A DNA stretch of 64,000 nucleotides from Ashinkailepas kermadecensis (GCA_034440615.1 JAOTOM010004740.1:167501-231500); one strand, 5' to 3'. Shown: positions 37,858-49,352, numbered from the stretch's first letter. The notes: generated from the sequence alone by a model not told the origin. Program-made: numbers and translations.

Positions 37858-38351
37858 TGGCGCTGGCTGTCTGGTAGTACAGGGTAGCGCCGGTTATATG
37901 GTGGTACAGGGTAGCGCCGGCTGTATGGTGGTACAGGGTAGCGCCGGATGTATGGTGGTACAGGGTAGCGCCGGCTGTATGGTGGTACAGGGTAGCGCCA
38001 GCTGTATGGTGGTGCAGGGTAGCGCCGGCTGTATGGTGGTACAGGATAGCGCCGGCTGTATGGTGACAGGGTAGCGCCGGCTGTATGGTGGTACAGGGTA
38101 GCGCCGGCTGTATGGTGGTACAGGGCGGCGCTGGCGGTATGGTGGTACAGGGCGGCGCCGGCGGTATGGTGGTACAGGGTAGCGCCGGCTGTATGGTGGT
38201 ACAGGGCGGCGCTGGCGGTATGGTGGTACAGGGCGGCGCCGGCGGTATGGTGGTACAGGGTAGCGCCGGCTGTATGGTGGTACAGGGCGGCGCCGGCTGT
38301 ATGGTGGTACAGGGTAGCGTCGGCTGTATGGTGGTACAGGGCGGAGTCTAG
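37858..38351 (+). repeat. 27-bp minisatellite with UGGUGG in each unit, about 18 copies
   Basis: The unit is approximately atggtggtacagggtagcg followed by ccggctgt. About 17 of the 18 units contain TGGTGG on the gene's coding strand. It lies in the intron before the second RRM2 exon, about 2 kb upstream of that exon. Because 27 is a multiple of three the array is open in several frames, giving repetitive ORFs that I do not regard as genes. Confidence 0.9.
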
Positions 38352-38359
38352 TGCGTGGT

Positions 38360-39740
38360 GCTGGAGGGTTGTGTCAGGTTGTGTCAGGTTGTCAGGCTGT
38401 ATCGGGTCGCGAATGGTGGCGTCAGCTGTAGGGTGTGGCAGAGTGTAGGGTGTGGCAGAGTGATGCCAGATGTAGGGTGGGGCTAGAAGACAGTTGCCCT
38501 CCTCGGCTGTTGCAACACAACAGGTGGTCGTTTTTATGGTTGACCTGAGGGAGCATTGCGCCACCAGGTGCGCCGCCAAATTAGACGGTACTGTGGTAGG
38601 TATCTCTGACGCATCAAGACCTTCCGTGCATAGTGGTCTCCCGTACGACCCGACCTCTCGTACACTGCGGTCTCCTTACATCGTGGTCTTCGGTACATTG
38701 TGGTCTCCCGCACATCAAGACCTTCGATACTTTACGGTCTCTCGTACATCGTGACCTCTCGCACATTGCGGTCTTCCTTGTTGTTAATCTTCCCAAACAA
38801 TTCCGAAGTTCGCATAACCATCACGTTCGTCTTTCCTGACTTGTTTTCCAGCATCAATGTACTAGGTACTGTGCAAATAGGTAGGTACAGTCTGCAGGCC
38901 ACTGAAAAAAAATAAGTGGAAATCCAACTTTGTACGATATACGCAATGTATATACCTGGTTGTCGTTTCACAAATGCTACGTTGTAAATCAAACTAAGAT
39001 CACGCTTTAACTCACTAAAATGAAATGCTACTCACTAAGTCAGGGCGCATGCGATTCACAATGCGAAAAATGAAAGTTCATGTCCTCTGCGTTTGATAGC
39101 GAGAAAATTATTCACTCTCAATCTAGAAAATCGGGGCGTAGATCCGGCTATCTCATGAGAGCAGCGAAGGTATCCACGAATGAAGGGAAATGTTTAAAAT
39201 CGTCTTACCTGCCATTGCACGTTGATGGCAGACATTTGCCACTTTCCATTTGCCGACCTTCGCAACGAGTCACCCAGCGCTCCAGTGTGCCAGCATGACC
39301 ATGCAGTAAATGATTCGCATTTACGCCTGACTCCTGAGTATGTGACTGATTAGTTAGGCGTTAAATGATAGGCACACCATTTCTTTCGACTAGCGGATTG
39401 TCGTCGTCTGTGCTGGTGTTCGGAAGTGTGGATTGCATTCTTTTTAGTGTGCTTCATTATGGATACGTCTTCCAACATGCGGGACACCTTCCGAATTAAA
39501 GTTTTTGACGTTTTATATCACGGCATGATGGGATAAATAGTTAGCCGGTAAGCATTTAGCCTTGGCACAATGTCGGGGTGTGCTTTATGATGTTAGTCCG
39601 AAGACATTCTACGATATATTAACTATGCCTGACTAGCATCATCGGCATCTGGCACTCGCCGAGAAACAATGTTTCGTTTCGCAGTGACTTTGAGCCAGTT
39701 TCCGTGGTGTCATGGCAACCGTTGAGGGACGCTTCTTACT
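38360..39740 (+). other. Intron, mostly unique sequence
   Basis: 38620-38790 has imperfect repeats of cgtacatcgtggtctc-like words. The rest shows no array and no gene. Confidence 0.45.
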
Positions 39741-39748
39741 CGGCTGAC

Positions 39749-40020
39749 GTCATTCGCCCACACTCAGTCATTCGCCCACACTCAGTCATTCGCCCACACT
39801 CAGTCATTCGCCCACACTCAGTCATTCGCCCACACTCAGTCATTCGCCCACACTCAGTCATTCGCCCACACTCAGTCATTCGCCCACACTCAGTCATTCG
39901 CTTACACTCCGTCATTGGCCCACACTCAGTCATTCGCCCACACTCAGTCATTCGCTTACACTCCGTCATTGGCCCACACTCAGTCATTCGCCTACACTCA
40001 GTCATTCATCTACACTCAGT
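39749..40020 (+). repeat. 18-bp minisatellite, about 15 copies
   Basis: The unit is cattcgcccacactcagt, with variants cattcgcttacactccgt and cattggcccacactcagt that alternate in a higher-order pattern at the 3' end. It lies 300 bp before the RRM2b exon. Confidence 0.95.
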
Positions 40021-40314
40021 CCTTTTTTTCGAAAGGCGAAGCCACGCTGAGGTGTTAAACATTCGTCCCCGGCCGCAACATACACTATTAAACAAGGCCC
40101 CTATGCGCCTCCCCCGGCTCACTCTTGTCGTTGGTGTGGTGCGGGAGGCAGAGAAGCTATCACATCGCTGGTATTCGCATTTGACCATGTGTCAGGTTTT
40201 TGTTACTCTTTGAATGTCGTGTCATGCCGTAGAAAGTGCTCCATGAGAGGCCAAGCGCTGTTATAGACTGGTGTGTTTGGTGCCTGGGTTGGTGACATTG
40301 TCTTCCGTCCACAG

Positions 40315-40530
40315 CTGGAGTTCTTCGAGGCAGGCGAGACGAGCTGTCAGGTGATGTTCAGTGAGAAGGGGGTGTTGTTCGTGAAGAAGCCCGACGGTCG
40401 GGCCACCGGCGATGCTTTCGTGCAGTTCGAGAGCGAAGACGACGCTCCAAAGGCGCTCAGCAAGCACCGGGAGATCATCGGCTCGCGCTACATCGAACTG
40501 TTCCGCAGCACTGTGGCAGAGGTGCAGCAG
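40315..40530 (+). CDS. fus: fusilli/ESRP exon: remainder of RRM2
   Basis: Seventy-two codons complete RRM2. The exon has [19 protein letters not shown], then the strand [11 protein letters not shown], the RNP1 stretch [14 protein letters not shown], helix 2 [11 protein letters not shown] and the closing [16 protein letters not shown]. PDGRxTGDAFVxF and RYIELFRST are diagnostic of ESRP RRM2. The acceptor is cgtccacag ending at 40314 and the donor is GTGCAGCAG|gtcagt after 40530, both in phase 0. The codons for AEVQQ plus this donor form the seed of a 49-bp tandem array, so many copies of the same exon-end and 5' splice site follow directly. The stretch stays open in this frame to a TGA at 40801-40803, so the exon boundary may vary. 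Confidence 0.93.
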
Positions 40531-41394
40531 GTCAGTGGCCAATCACGTCGTCAGGTGCACTGTGGCAGAGGTGCAGCAGGTCAGTGGCCAATCACGTCGT
40601 CGGGTGCACTGTGGCAGAGGTGCAGCAGGTCAGTGGCCAATCACGTCGTCGGGTGCACTGTGGCAGAGGTGCAGCAGGTCAGTGGCCAATCACGTCGTCA
40701 GGTGAACTGTGGCAGAGGTGCAGCAGGTCAGTGGCCAATCACGTCGTCAGGTGAACTGTGGCAGAGGTGTAGCAGGTCAGTGGCCAATCACGTCGTCAGG
40801 TGAACTGTGGCAGAGGTGCAGCAGGCCAGGGGCCAATCACGTCGTCGGGTGCACTGTGGCAGAGGTGCAGCAGGTCAGGGGCCAATCACGTCGTCAGGTG
40901 CACTGTGGCAGAGGTGCAGCAGGTCAGGGGCCAATCACGTCGTCAGGTGCACTGTGGCAGAGGTGCAGCAGGTCAGTGGCCAATCACGTCGTCGGGTGCA
41001 CTGTGGCAGAGGTGCAGCAGGTCGGGGGCCAATCACGTCGTCAGGTGCACTGTGGCAGAGGTGCAGCAGGTCAGGGGCCAATCACGTCGTCGGGTGCACT
41101 GTGGCAGAGGTGCAGCAGGTGTCCGGTGGGGCCAATCTTACGTCGTTCAGGTGCACTGTGGCAGAGGTGCAGCAGGTCAGGGGCCAATCACGTCGTCAGG
41201 TGCACTGTGGCAGAGGTGCAGCAGGTCAGTGGCCAATCACGTCGTCGGGTGCACTGTGGCAGAGGTGCAGCAGGTCAGTGGCCAATCACGTCGTCAGGTG
41301 AACTGTGGCAGAGGTGCAGCAGGTCAGGGGCCAATCACGTCGTCAGGTGCACTGTGGCAGAGGTGCAGCAGGTCAGTGGCCAATCACGTCGTCG
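40508..41394 (+). repeat. 49-bp minisatellite of exon end plus 5' splice site, 18 copies
   Basis: The unit consists of the last 22 or so bases of the RRM2 exon (coding AEVQQ) plus about 27 bases of intron. The string ggtgcagcag starts at 40521 (the real exon end) and recurs every 49 bp at 40570, 40619 and so on to 41109. One longer unit of 57 bp follows, then copies at 41166, 41215, 41264, 41313 and 41362. Nearly every copy keeps CAG|GT, with gtcagt or gtcagg following. The copy at 40815 reads CAG|GC. Because 49 is not a multiple of three, the array is open over long stretches in all frames, which creates large spurious ORFs. A donor three units down (after 40677) would add 49 codons in frame. 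Confidence 0.95.
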
Positions 41395-41404
41395 GGCTGC
41401 AGGC

Positions 41405-41512
41405 GGGTGTCTCGCGGTTGAGGCGCCTCCTGTACGCCGCTGTATAATGAGCCGGGGCGAGGTAGTTGTAGGTGAGTGTGTCGCGGTTGAGGCGCCTCCT
41501 GTACGCCGCTAT
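41405..41512 (+). repeat. Direct repeat at the end of the splice-site array
   Basis: The roughly 38-bp block gtgtctcgcggttgaggcgc (continuing ctcctgtacgccgct) occurs at about 41407 and about 41474. Confidence 0.9.
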
Positions 41513-41519
41513 GCGATAG

Positions 41520-44440
41520 CTGCGGTGCGGCAGTGAGGTGGATCATGGCTCAACAGTCGGCTCAGTGTACGGAAGCTGCTGGCACGCCGCCGAATTGGGG
41601 TCCATTGTCGCATCCGGAAACCTTAGACGGTCACGGAAACCGCACCTCTCCTACGTGTTGTGATCGGTGCGGCTGCGGAGTTCTCCGGTCGACGCCCACC
41701 CAGCTCCAACCAGGCAGCCAAGAGCTGCAAAGTGGCGAGTCTGCAATACCCTTCCGCCTCCTTCCTCGTTCCCCTCCGTCTCCTTCTACTCCTGCAAGTC
41801 TATGATGATCTTAACAATTTATTATATGATCGGAGCTCACGCGGGCGGAGCTCGTGCTGGCGTCCACGCTCCGAGCGACCTGCATTCTCCTGCTCCTCCT
41901 TTCTCTTCGCAACATCCTCAACGTTGACAGTGCAAGAAATTTCGCTTCTGGAGCACGAGTTTGTAGACGTGAAAAAAGCATTATGTGACGGCTCCAGCCT
42001 CAACTGATGCCATTCCCTGACTCTTATGATGCGTCCGTCCGTTTGCATCAGCTCAGGGGCGGCTGGAGGTTCGGTAGCTAAGTAGGCAATTGGAGGTTCG
42101 GTATTAGCAGCTAAAAAGATACTATGAGTGAAAGTATTTAAGCTTGGTGTGGCTGCTCCAACTTCCTTGCAGGCTGTAGCGAGAAAATGCGTGGCTCGTT
42201 CCATGTGGAAGCTTTGCCGCCGGCACCAGCATGTGTGGGATCCATGTCGCGGAGCGTCACTGTTCTCATCTCGGCTTTATTGACCTGTTGCTTCCCGGGG
42301 CATCGTCACATCTCCGAATACGAGCCTTTTATAGGTTTATTGGTGCCCACCGCACCATGCCGCGCGCCACATGAGGGAACAATCCCGGAGGCGGTTTACG
42401 GGCGGACGCCTCCGCCAGCCCCGTCCGCGGACCGGAGCGAGGGGATGTGGGGACGGGTAGGGGGGGGCAGGAGGACCGCGCCGCCACACGTGCGCCGAAT
42501 TGGCGAACGGCGCCGGTGCGGTGCGCCACAGGTGTGGGCTGTCGCGGCGGCCGATAGATCCGCACGCCAGCCGGCAGCCGCCAGCCGCCACACAAAAGAG
42601 TGCTGCCTCGTTTCCGATAAGTTGGCGTCGGCCGACGGTGGCCATTGTGAGCGCGGCACCTGTGCGACCCGCCGGCGCATCCAACAAGTGTGGGGTGACA
42701 CGCACGGTGCGCCGCCGCCGCCGCCCCCGCCCCCGCCTCCGCCTCCGCCTCCGCTTCCGCCGCCGCCGCCCCGCCACCCCGCCGTCGCCGCCCGGCCGCC
42801 GCCGCCGCCGCCATTGCATGAAGCCGTCGCAGATGGACAGGAGAGCCGCACTACCTTCCGTCAGGTAAAGAGCTGGCCGCAGCTGCCGTGCGTGATGACT
42901 CGCGTGGCGGACCGTCCCCGACCGTGTACACGTTCGCTCCGTTCCGTTTTGCCCTTCGTGTGAGTGCGTTCACGCGTGCGTGCGGGGTGAGCGTCCGTAC
43001 TCGTGTGTGTGTGCCTGCATGTATGTGCATGTGCATGTGCGTGTTCGCGTCAAGGGGACGGACCGGGGCTCCATTTCCTCGCAGGGGCGCCACTGCGAAA
43101 GTCCCTGGAGGAGCCGCTTTCAGCTGAAGATCCGTTGAGCGGAGAAAGGAGTCTGGGTGCGCTCGAGCGTACTAAAGCGACGCCTTTTTCCTATGAGAAA
43201 AGGGTTCAGCGAAGGTGGTGCACTCTCTTCCCGATCAGAAGGGCGCCACCGTTCCATGCGGGAGGCGCATGCCCCCGTCACGGCCGCCCTGTATCCGCCC
43301 CTGGCGCGTGTATGTGCCGCGGGTGCTTCTCGACGCGCTCGTGTGTGTCGGCGCTGTCCGACCGCCGCTGGCCGGGTGGCGGTCGTGTGGCCTGAAGGGC
43401 GACACTGCCGCGCGACAATGCCGGTCTCTGGCGGACATCGACCGCGACGCAAAGGCGGCAGTTCGGCTCTGTCGCGTGGTCTGGACTTCATCGACCTGTG
43501 GCACAACCCGACTATTGTGTGGTCGGCCGCCAGCAACGCAGCTCGACTTCATTTGGAAGCGGGCGCGCCTAATGCACATAGACGTGTGCTGAGCACCACC
43601 TGTCCGCCAGTGTGGTGCACTGTCCCGAACGTCGTTCGTAGGCAACCAGAAGATCCATGGGTGAAGGTGGCCGGGCGCCAGCGCGACTGCCTATAGTAGG
43701 AAGGACACAATTATTTTGCTGACATCAAGTTACTGATTAATGTAGCTGTCTCGGTTGCATAGTCGATTTTGAGCTGAACACATGGAACTACAGAGAAAGT
43801 TGGCTCCTTTGGGCAATATGCTTATTCTTTCCCGTTTACTCACAATTTGCTTGTCCCATTTATCCTGAATGGCAGCGAGATTCTTGTCGGGCAACGCCAG
43901 TTCACTTTTTCCGCACTACTATCGTTCGCCAGTATCACTAATATCAGCCGATCAGCTTGCAAATTGTTCCCACTGCTACCACAGTAGTACGTGAATATTG
44001 TGGTTCCAGCGGGGTCTGTCTGCCATATTGATTGTGCATATCAAATGTCACTCGAGGCTCTTTGTTGTTCTGGGACAAGGTGATCATCGGTTGGCCTGTG
44101 GGAGATTTATAGATGTCGGTATTTATATGATGTGTTAATGGATGCCAGGTACCTGTGAGATACTCGGCCTCTATGACCCTCTTGTCGTTTGTTTCTGCTG
44201 TGTGGTTATCATATAACCCTCGGTCAGCAGATCACTATATACAGCTGAAAATCAGACACATGAGTTGCTCATGTAGGAGACCAGAAATGGGCATTGTTTT
44301 TGCGCGAAAAAGAACATTCTTACCAATGCCAAATATCCCTTTAAATGCATTATTATAAATCGTCCAAAACTGAGGAAATCCCTTTATATCAGCAGTCCCC
44401 ACGTCGAAATTCCATTTCTCTATTCCGCGAACTATGTGCA
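41520..44440 (+). other. Intron with GC-rich stretches, no gene seen
   Basis: 42360-43000 is CpG-rich with a long gccgcc/ccgcct run near 42710-42810. 43000-43700 is moderately GC-rich. ORFs over 200 codons across it (for example 42187-42963) show only low-complexity Pro/Arg and no domain. Confidence 0.45.
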
Positions 44441-44442
44441 CC

Positions 44443-44837
44443 GTGACACGGTACGCGCCTGGCCGATGTCGCCTGCTGGCAGTGGTGCCAGTGGTGCGGG
44501 TCGTGACATGGTACGCGCCTGGCCGATGTCGCCTGCTGGCAGTGGTGCCAGTGGTGCCAGTGGTGCGGGTCGTGACACGTGACGCGCCTGGCCGTGTCGG
44601 CAGTGGTGCCAGTGGTGCGGGTCGTGACACGTGACGCGCCTATGTCGCCGCGCTGGCAGTGGTGCCGAGTGGTGCGGTCGGGACCGTGACGCCCCGCGTC
44701 GCCTGCTGGGGCCAGTGGTGCCAGTGGTGCGGGTCGGCACGTGCGCCTGGCCGATGTGCCTGGGGGGTCGTGACGGTACGCGCTGGCGATGTCCCTGCTG
44801 GCAGTGGTGCCAGTGGTGCGGGTCGTGACACGTGACG
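44443..44837 (+). repeat. 50-68 bp irregular minisatellite rich in cagtggtgcc
   Basis: Units contain ctggccgatgtcgcctgctg, then gcagtggtgccagtggtgcg and ggtcgtgac. About six copies with deletions. Confidence 0.85.
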
Positions 44838-44839
44838 GC

Positions 44840-45520
44840 CGGCGCGGCTCCTTTCGGCGCCGCCCGGCTCGCCCAGACGGGCGGTGGCACCAGTGCCATC
44901 TGGACGGAGGCCGCTCGGACCGGACCGCGCTCGGCGTGCCCCGGCCGGCCGGCTGGCCCCGGCCGCGTGAGGCTCCGCTCCGGCCGCGGCGGCCGCCAGA
45001 GTGGTCAGCTGACGCGGCGCATGACCGCTCGGCCCGGCCGGCCCGGCCGGCCCGGCCGGCGGCGGGCCCTCTGTTTATCCGATATTAATCAGAACTATTG
45101 GACGAACAAAAAATCATAAACAGAGCGGCCGTCGGGCGGGGGTCTGGCGCCGGCGGCCGGCCGTTGGCGGGGCGGGGGCAGCGGTGGCGTGGCGTGCCGC
45201 GGCGCGGCGCGGCGCGGCGCTGTCGGCGACACTGGACCCTGCCGCCGGATCACATTGTGTGCGCGAGTGAGCCAGTGCGCATCTCCCGAGACGCGCGGCT
45301 GGACGGGCACCGGACGGCTGCTGGACGGCTGCTGGACGGCCGCTGAAAGCCTGTTGGACGGCTGTTGGAAGGCCGCTGGACGGCTGCTGGTGGCCTGTGG
45401 GTGGTCGAGACGGACGGGGGCGGCCGTCGGCAGTGGCGCGTTGGTGAAGTGTGCGTCCCCTGACAAGAGATGAAGCTCGACTCGGCGGCACTGCTGCAGG
45501 TACTGTCGCGGCCGCACCGG
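44840..45520. promoter_or_regulatory. CpG-rich block with short tandem words
   Basis: Contains (ggcccggcc)n near 45030-45060, (ggcgc)n near 45195-45220 and (gctggacggc)n near 45300-45390. Possible CpG island; no coding evidence. Confidence 0.25.
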
Positions 45521-45529
45521 CCGCTCCAA

Positions 45530-46370
45530 TGAGCAGCGACACGTCTTTGTATTGGATAAATGCGTTTACTCGTGCGTATGGCTCTCTCCTTTCCGCAGAT
45601 CATCCATCGCTTCATCGAAGCGAGGCCTCTCGGTGTATAGGTAGTCATTTGGAAGTTCGGAAAAGATGTCGACTCTGCACATTGGCAGACTTCTTACGAC
45701 ATGTCATGTTTTATCGGTCAATTTGCATCCCTGTGGCCACGCAGAATGTGCTCCACTTTGAAGATGCACCAACGATGTCAAATATGTTCCCCGGCTACAC
45801 TTGTGTGCGCCAACGAGGGCTGCCCTTCTGAATGACGATGAACGTAGCTTTCGCAATTCCACGACGGTCCATGTCCTTACTTGGTCGCCCTCTCCAGGTG
45901 TGGCTGACACAACCGTTGCTATAATTCAATACTGAGGTAGTTTATTTTAAAGAGCACGTTAGCTGTTGGCTGGTTAGCCGCCCGTAGGATATGTTGTATT
46001 CGTATCCAGAAGTTTCGAGATTGTAGCTGTGCAGTGTCTCTGAATGAAGTCATTTTTCATTGCTAGTTCTTTGCCTTCAGGAAAGTCACTTAGCTCTTGC
46101 CGGTGGGTCAAGATGCGGTTTTCTATCTCGGTGCATGAGTACCTGCAGATGCCCCCAAGATTCCCCTGTTGGTAGGCTGTTTCAAATGTATTCAGAAAGA
46201 AACGCTTGAGCACCCAATAGTACTCATAATTATAATAATATTGGCATTCATTTCGCACCTCCCTTGGTACATATCTGGGCGCAATATAGCCTAAGTAGCT
46301 GGCGAGCCGAAAAACCCCAACTACACACCTTGGTACATATATATTTGTTATGATACCGATGAAATGTATG
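45530..46370 (+). other. Intron, AT-richer unique sequence
   Basis: No recognised feature. A - strand ORF covering 45974-46750 includes about 100 codons of normal-looking composition but matches no family I know. Confidence 0.35.

Positions 46371-46375
<5 letters not shown>

Positions 46376-46411
<36 letters not shown>
46376..46411. repeat. (TA)n microsatellite
   Basis: About 18 TA units, preceded by atgtatgtatatg. Confidence 0.95.
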
Positions 46412-46415
<4 letters not shown>

Positions 46416-46569
46416 CAAAGCGGGTGCGTTGGCTGTGACTGCTTGTGCCGCTGGACTGCGCCTGCGTCGGTCTGGTCCTCTGTGGTGTGGGTATGACTCA
46501 GGCCGATCACGTGCCGCTCTCCCCGGAGCCGCCGCTCCGTCCGGACCAAGTCCGGTGCAGCAGCTGAAC

Positions 46570-46705
46570 GCAACACCACCACCTTTGCACCCTTGCCGCA
46601 CAACAAGGTCGGCGCCGGGCAGCGTTGCTCTGTGCCGGGCGCAAAACTACCACCCTTGCACCCTTGCCGTACAACAGGCCGGCGCCGGACAACACTGCTC
46701 TGTGC
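46570..46705 (+). repeat. Tandem duplication of about 63 bp
   Basis: The block containing ttgcacccttgccgcacaac, aaggtcggcgccgggca and gctctgtgccgg occurs twice with minor changes. Confidence 0.8.
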
Positions 46706-47021
46706 CGGAACGGAATTTGGCGAACTTAGTCGGGGCTCAATGCGTTTCAAACTGCATTTGGTCTGGTGTGCTGTTCCATTAGCCTAATTCCTTAGGGTGG
46801 ACACATTTGGAAGGCTCGAGTTCCGCCCACGTTGGGTGTAGCGGTCCAGTACGAGCAGGACGTCCCATGGCTCTATGTTCGAGCACACATTCGAAAATGG
46901 CATTCCTATGTGGCCGGATTTAGTTGCCTCTTCCTCTCCAGGTCTGTTGTTGCAAGCGCCGTGCGACGTTTGTGCCGTGAGGCATGGTGCGCCATTGCTT
47001 GGAGTAGGGTGCAGCCGGCAC

Positions 47022-47445
47022 ACGGCCCTGCGGGGGAAGCAGGGTGTTCCCGGCACACGTCCCCCGGCCCTGCGGGGAGCAGGGTGTCCCGGTACACGTC
47101 CCTCAGTCCTACGGGGGAGCAGGGTGTCCCCGGGCCTGCGGGGGAGCAGGGTGTCCCCGGCACACGTCTCCCGGCCCTGCGGGGAGCAGGGTGTCCCCGG
47201 CACACGTCCCCCAGTCCTACGGGGGAGCAGGGTGTCCCCGGACCTGCGGGGGAGCAGGGTGTTCCCGGCACACGTCCCCCGGCCCTACGGGGAGCAGGGT
47301 GTCCCCGGCACACGTCCCCGGACCTGCGGGGAGCAGGGTGTCCCCGGCACACGTCTCCCGGCCCTGCGGGGGAGCAGGGTGTCCCCGGCACACGTCTCCC
47401 GGCCCTGCAGGGAGCAGGGTGTCCCCGGACCTGCGGGGAGCAGCT
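47022..47445. repeat. 20-40 bp minisatellite (gggagcagggtgtccccgg)
   Basis: About 11 repeats of gcggggagcagggtgtcccc followed by ggcacacgtcccccggccct, with shortened forms lacking the second half. Confidence 0.95.
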
Positions 47446-47524
47446 GTCACCGAGTCGCCGTTCTCGGGAGCAATGTGATCTGTGAGTCTGAGCAGCGGCG
47501 ATCTGTTGCCACATCCCGCCGGCG

Positions 47525-47805
47525 GTGTTGTGTCGTCAGCTCTCCAGGCCGAGATGCAGGGTGCCATGCACTGGCCGGCGGTGTTGTGTCGTCAGCTCTC
47601 CAGGCCGAGATGCAGGGTGCCATGCACTGGCCGGCAGTGTTGTGTCGTCAGCTCTCCAGGCCGAGATGCAGGGTGCCATGCACTGGCCGGCGGTGTTGTG
47701 TCGTCAGCTCTCCAGGCCGAGATGCAGGGTGCCATGCACTGGCCGGCAGTGTTGTGTCGTCAGCTCTCCAGGCCGAGATGCAGGGTGCCATGCACTGGCC
47801 GGCAG
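47525..47805 (+). repeat. 56-bp minisatellite, five copies
   Basis: gtgttgtgtcgtcagctctc recurs at 47525, 47581, 47637 and so on, each followed by caggccgagatgcagggtgc and catgcactggccggc. Each unit contains a pyrimidine run ending in CAG, resembling a weak 3' splice site on the sense strand. Confidence 0.95.
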
Positions 47806-47884
47806 TTGGAATGCCGGTGTCTCGAGTGGTGCGCGCCGGCCCCGGTATGGAGCCCCGACTTCCGCCGGCCGTCGGGATTCATAG

Positions 47885-48095
47885 CAGGCGCTATCAGTCC
47901 GGCTTTAGCTCAGTTGTTGTCGGTCCGGCCCAAGCTAAGTCTCTGTCGGGTTCCGGCCCAAGCTCAGTCTCTGTCGGTCCGGCCCTAGCTCAGTATCTAA
48001 CAGTTCAGCTTCGGAACAGCCACCCACCGACGGTCCAGCCCCAAAGCAGTCGCCCACTGATTGTCCAGGTCCAGACCAGTCCGCCAGCGACAGGC
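47885..48095 (+). repeat. Irregular 24-27 bp repeats (gtccggcccaagctcagtct)
   Basis: Three to five diverged units, followed at 48259-48297 by short caagt/aagtc repeats. Confidence 0.7.
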
Positions 48096-48299
48096 CACCA
48101 CAACAGCAGCCGTTCACAGCTGGCCGCTGGTAGTCCTGACCGACAGCGCCCACTGCCGGCCGGACGCCCAGGAACTTCTTGTCGACGTCGTCTGGATATC
48201 ATATTCGTTCACGTATGGTATGGCGGTAGGGGAGAGGGAGGGTCCACGGCGACGGCACCGCTGCAAGTCAAGTCAAGTCAAGCAAGTCAAGTCAAGGCC

Positions 48300-49200
48300 A
48301 GATTTGAGCTATGGTGAATGTTGAATCATGCTCACTATTTGTGACTATTCATTGTGAGGTACTGGAGGCGCCTAGTTGTCTCGCAGTGTAGCACATCCAG
48401 AAGACAACTACACATTTTTGTCACGGACATCCTGCTGGGGACCACAATAATTATGCAGATGTAATGTCCAAGCTAGTCTGGGGCTATATGACCCTTGCAA
48501 TCGAAGCGCCCCTAAACGACAATAACAGAACAATAGAAGGCTAGTCGTGGGTATGTCACCACCGACGAACATTGTTTTAGCAAGCATATTCAACGTTTAT
48601 CTTATCTGGCGATGCGAGCGACGCCACAGAACGAAAGCGCGTGCTGAGGCGAATCCATTGGATAAATAAATAAATACATGCATACATGGATATGGGGCCC
48701 AAATCACGGGTAAGGCAGGGACTTTTTGACGCCAGGTTGGCACCAATTGCACCGGTGCACACCTAGAACTGCATGGTCCGGTCTTGCCCCCAATCACAGA
48801 TGCCACACATTGCACAAGGAATTGTTGACGGTGTGGCTACCTTGACTTGGCCCATCTTGCGCCATCCGCTGGGTGCGCCTCTGGTTGTATAACGGTACTG
48901 GATGTGCAATACTTGGCACTGCAGACGAGCGAGCGTGTCGACACGTGACGGCAGCAGAGGTCGTGTGAGGCGCACGGGACGGTGTCCGTATCTACGTACC
49001 GGTACTTATTCAGTCTGGCGTCGCGGATTAAATTGTATGATGGTTAGCGGCGTGTAATGTTTGAACGACGTCGAGCACAGGCCGATTAGAGCACACACTG
49101 ACACAGGCAAGGTTGAAAGATTGTACTCTTCAACACTTGCCATCCATCATGGAGTTGTCGACCGGACCTTGTTGGGCTACGAACCTACTCGTCAGCCCAC
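48300..49200 (+). other. Intron, no feature beyond a dispersed repeat tail
   Basis: AT-richer sequence with the tail at 48481. Nothing else recognised before the GC-rich DNA that surrounds the exon at 49353. Confidence 0.45.
48481..48525 (+). mobile_element. Dispersed repeat tail, further copy
   Basis: The run gggctatatgacccttgcaa, then tcgaagcgcccctaaacgac and aataacag, fits the same core in the + orientation. Confidence 0.5.
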
Positions 49201-49352
49201 CCCAGCGCACGCCAGCTGTGCGGGTGTCCCGGGCACGGCGCGGCCCGGCACCGCGCGGCCCGGCACCGCGCCGCCTGCCGCGGGAGTACGGGGCGCGGCG
49301 CGCGTGCACCGTGCCGCCGCCCTGACAACACGGCACGCCGTCTCGCCACCAG

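Noticed and set aside
40709..41536. 275-codon ORF after the RRM2 exon
   Set aside because: It is the 49-bp splice-site array read in another frame; only a donor shift, not a separate gene, is plausible.
42187..42963. 258-codon + strand ORF with Pro/Arg-rich middle
   Set aside because: Open because of a ccg/ccgcct run; the other frames and strand are equally open.
45974..46750. 258-codon - strand ORF
   Set aside because: Part is TA/TG microsatellite and part is unique. No family recognised and no splice context, so not supported as a gene.
47022..47445. CRISPR-like spaced repeats
   Set aside because: Repeats are contiguous minisatellite units with no unique spacers, and the DNA is animal nuclear DNA.
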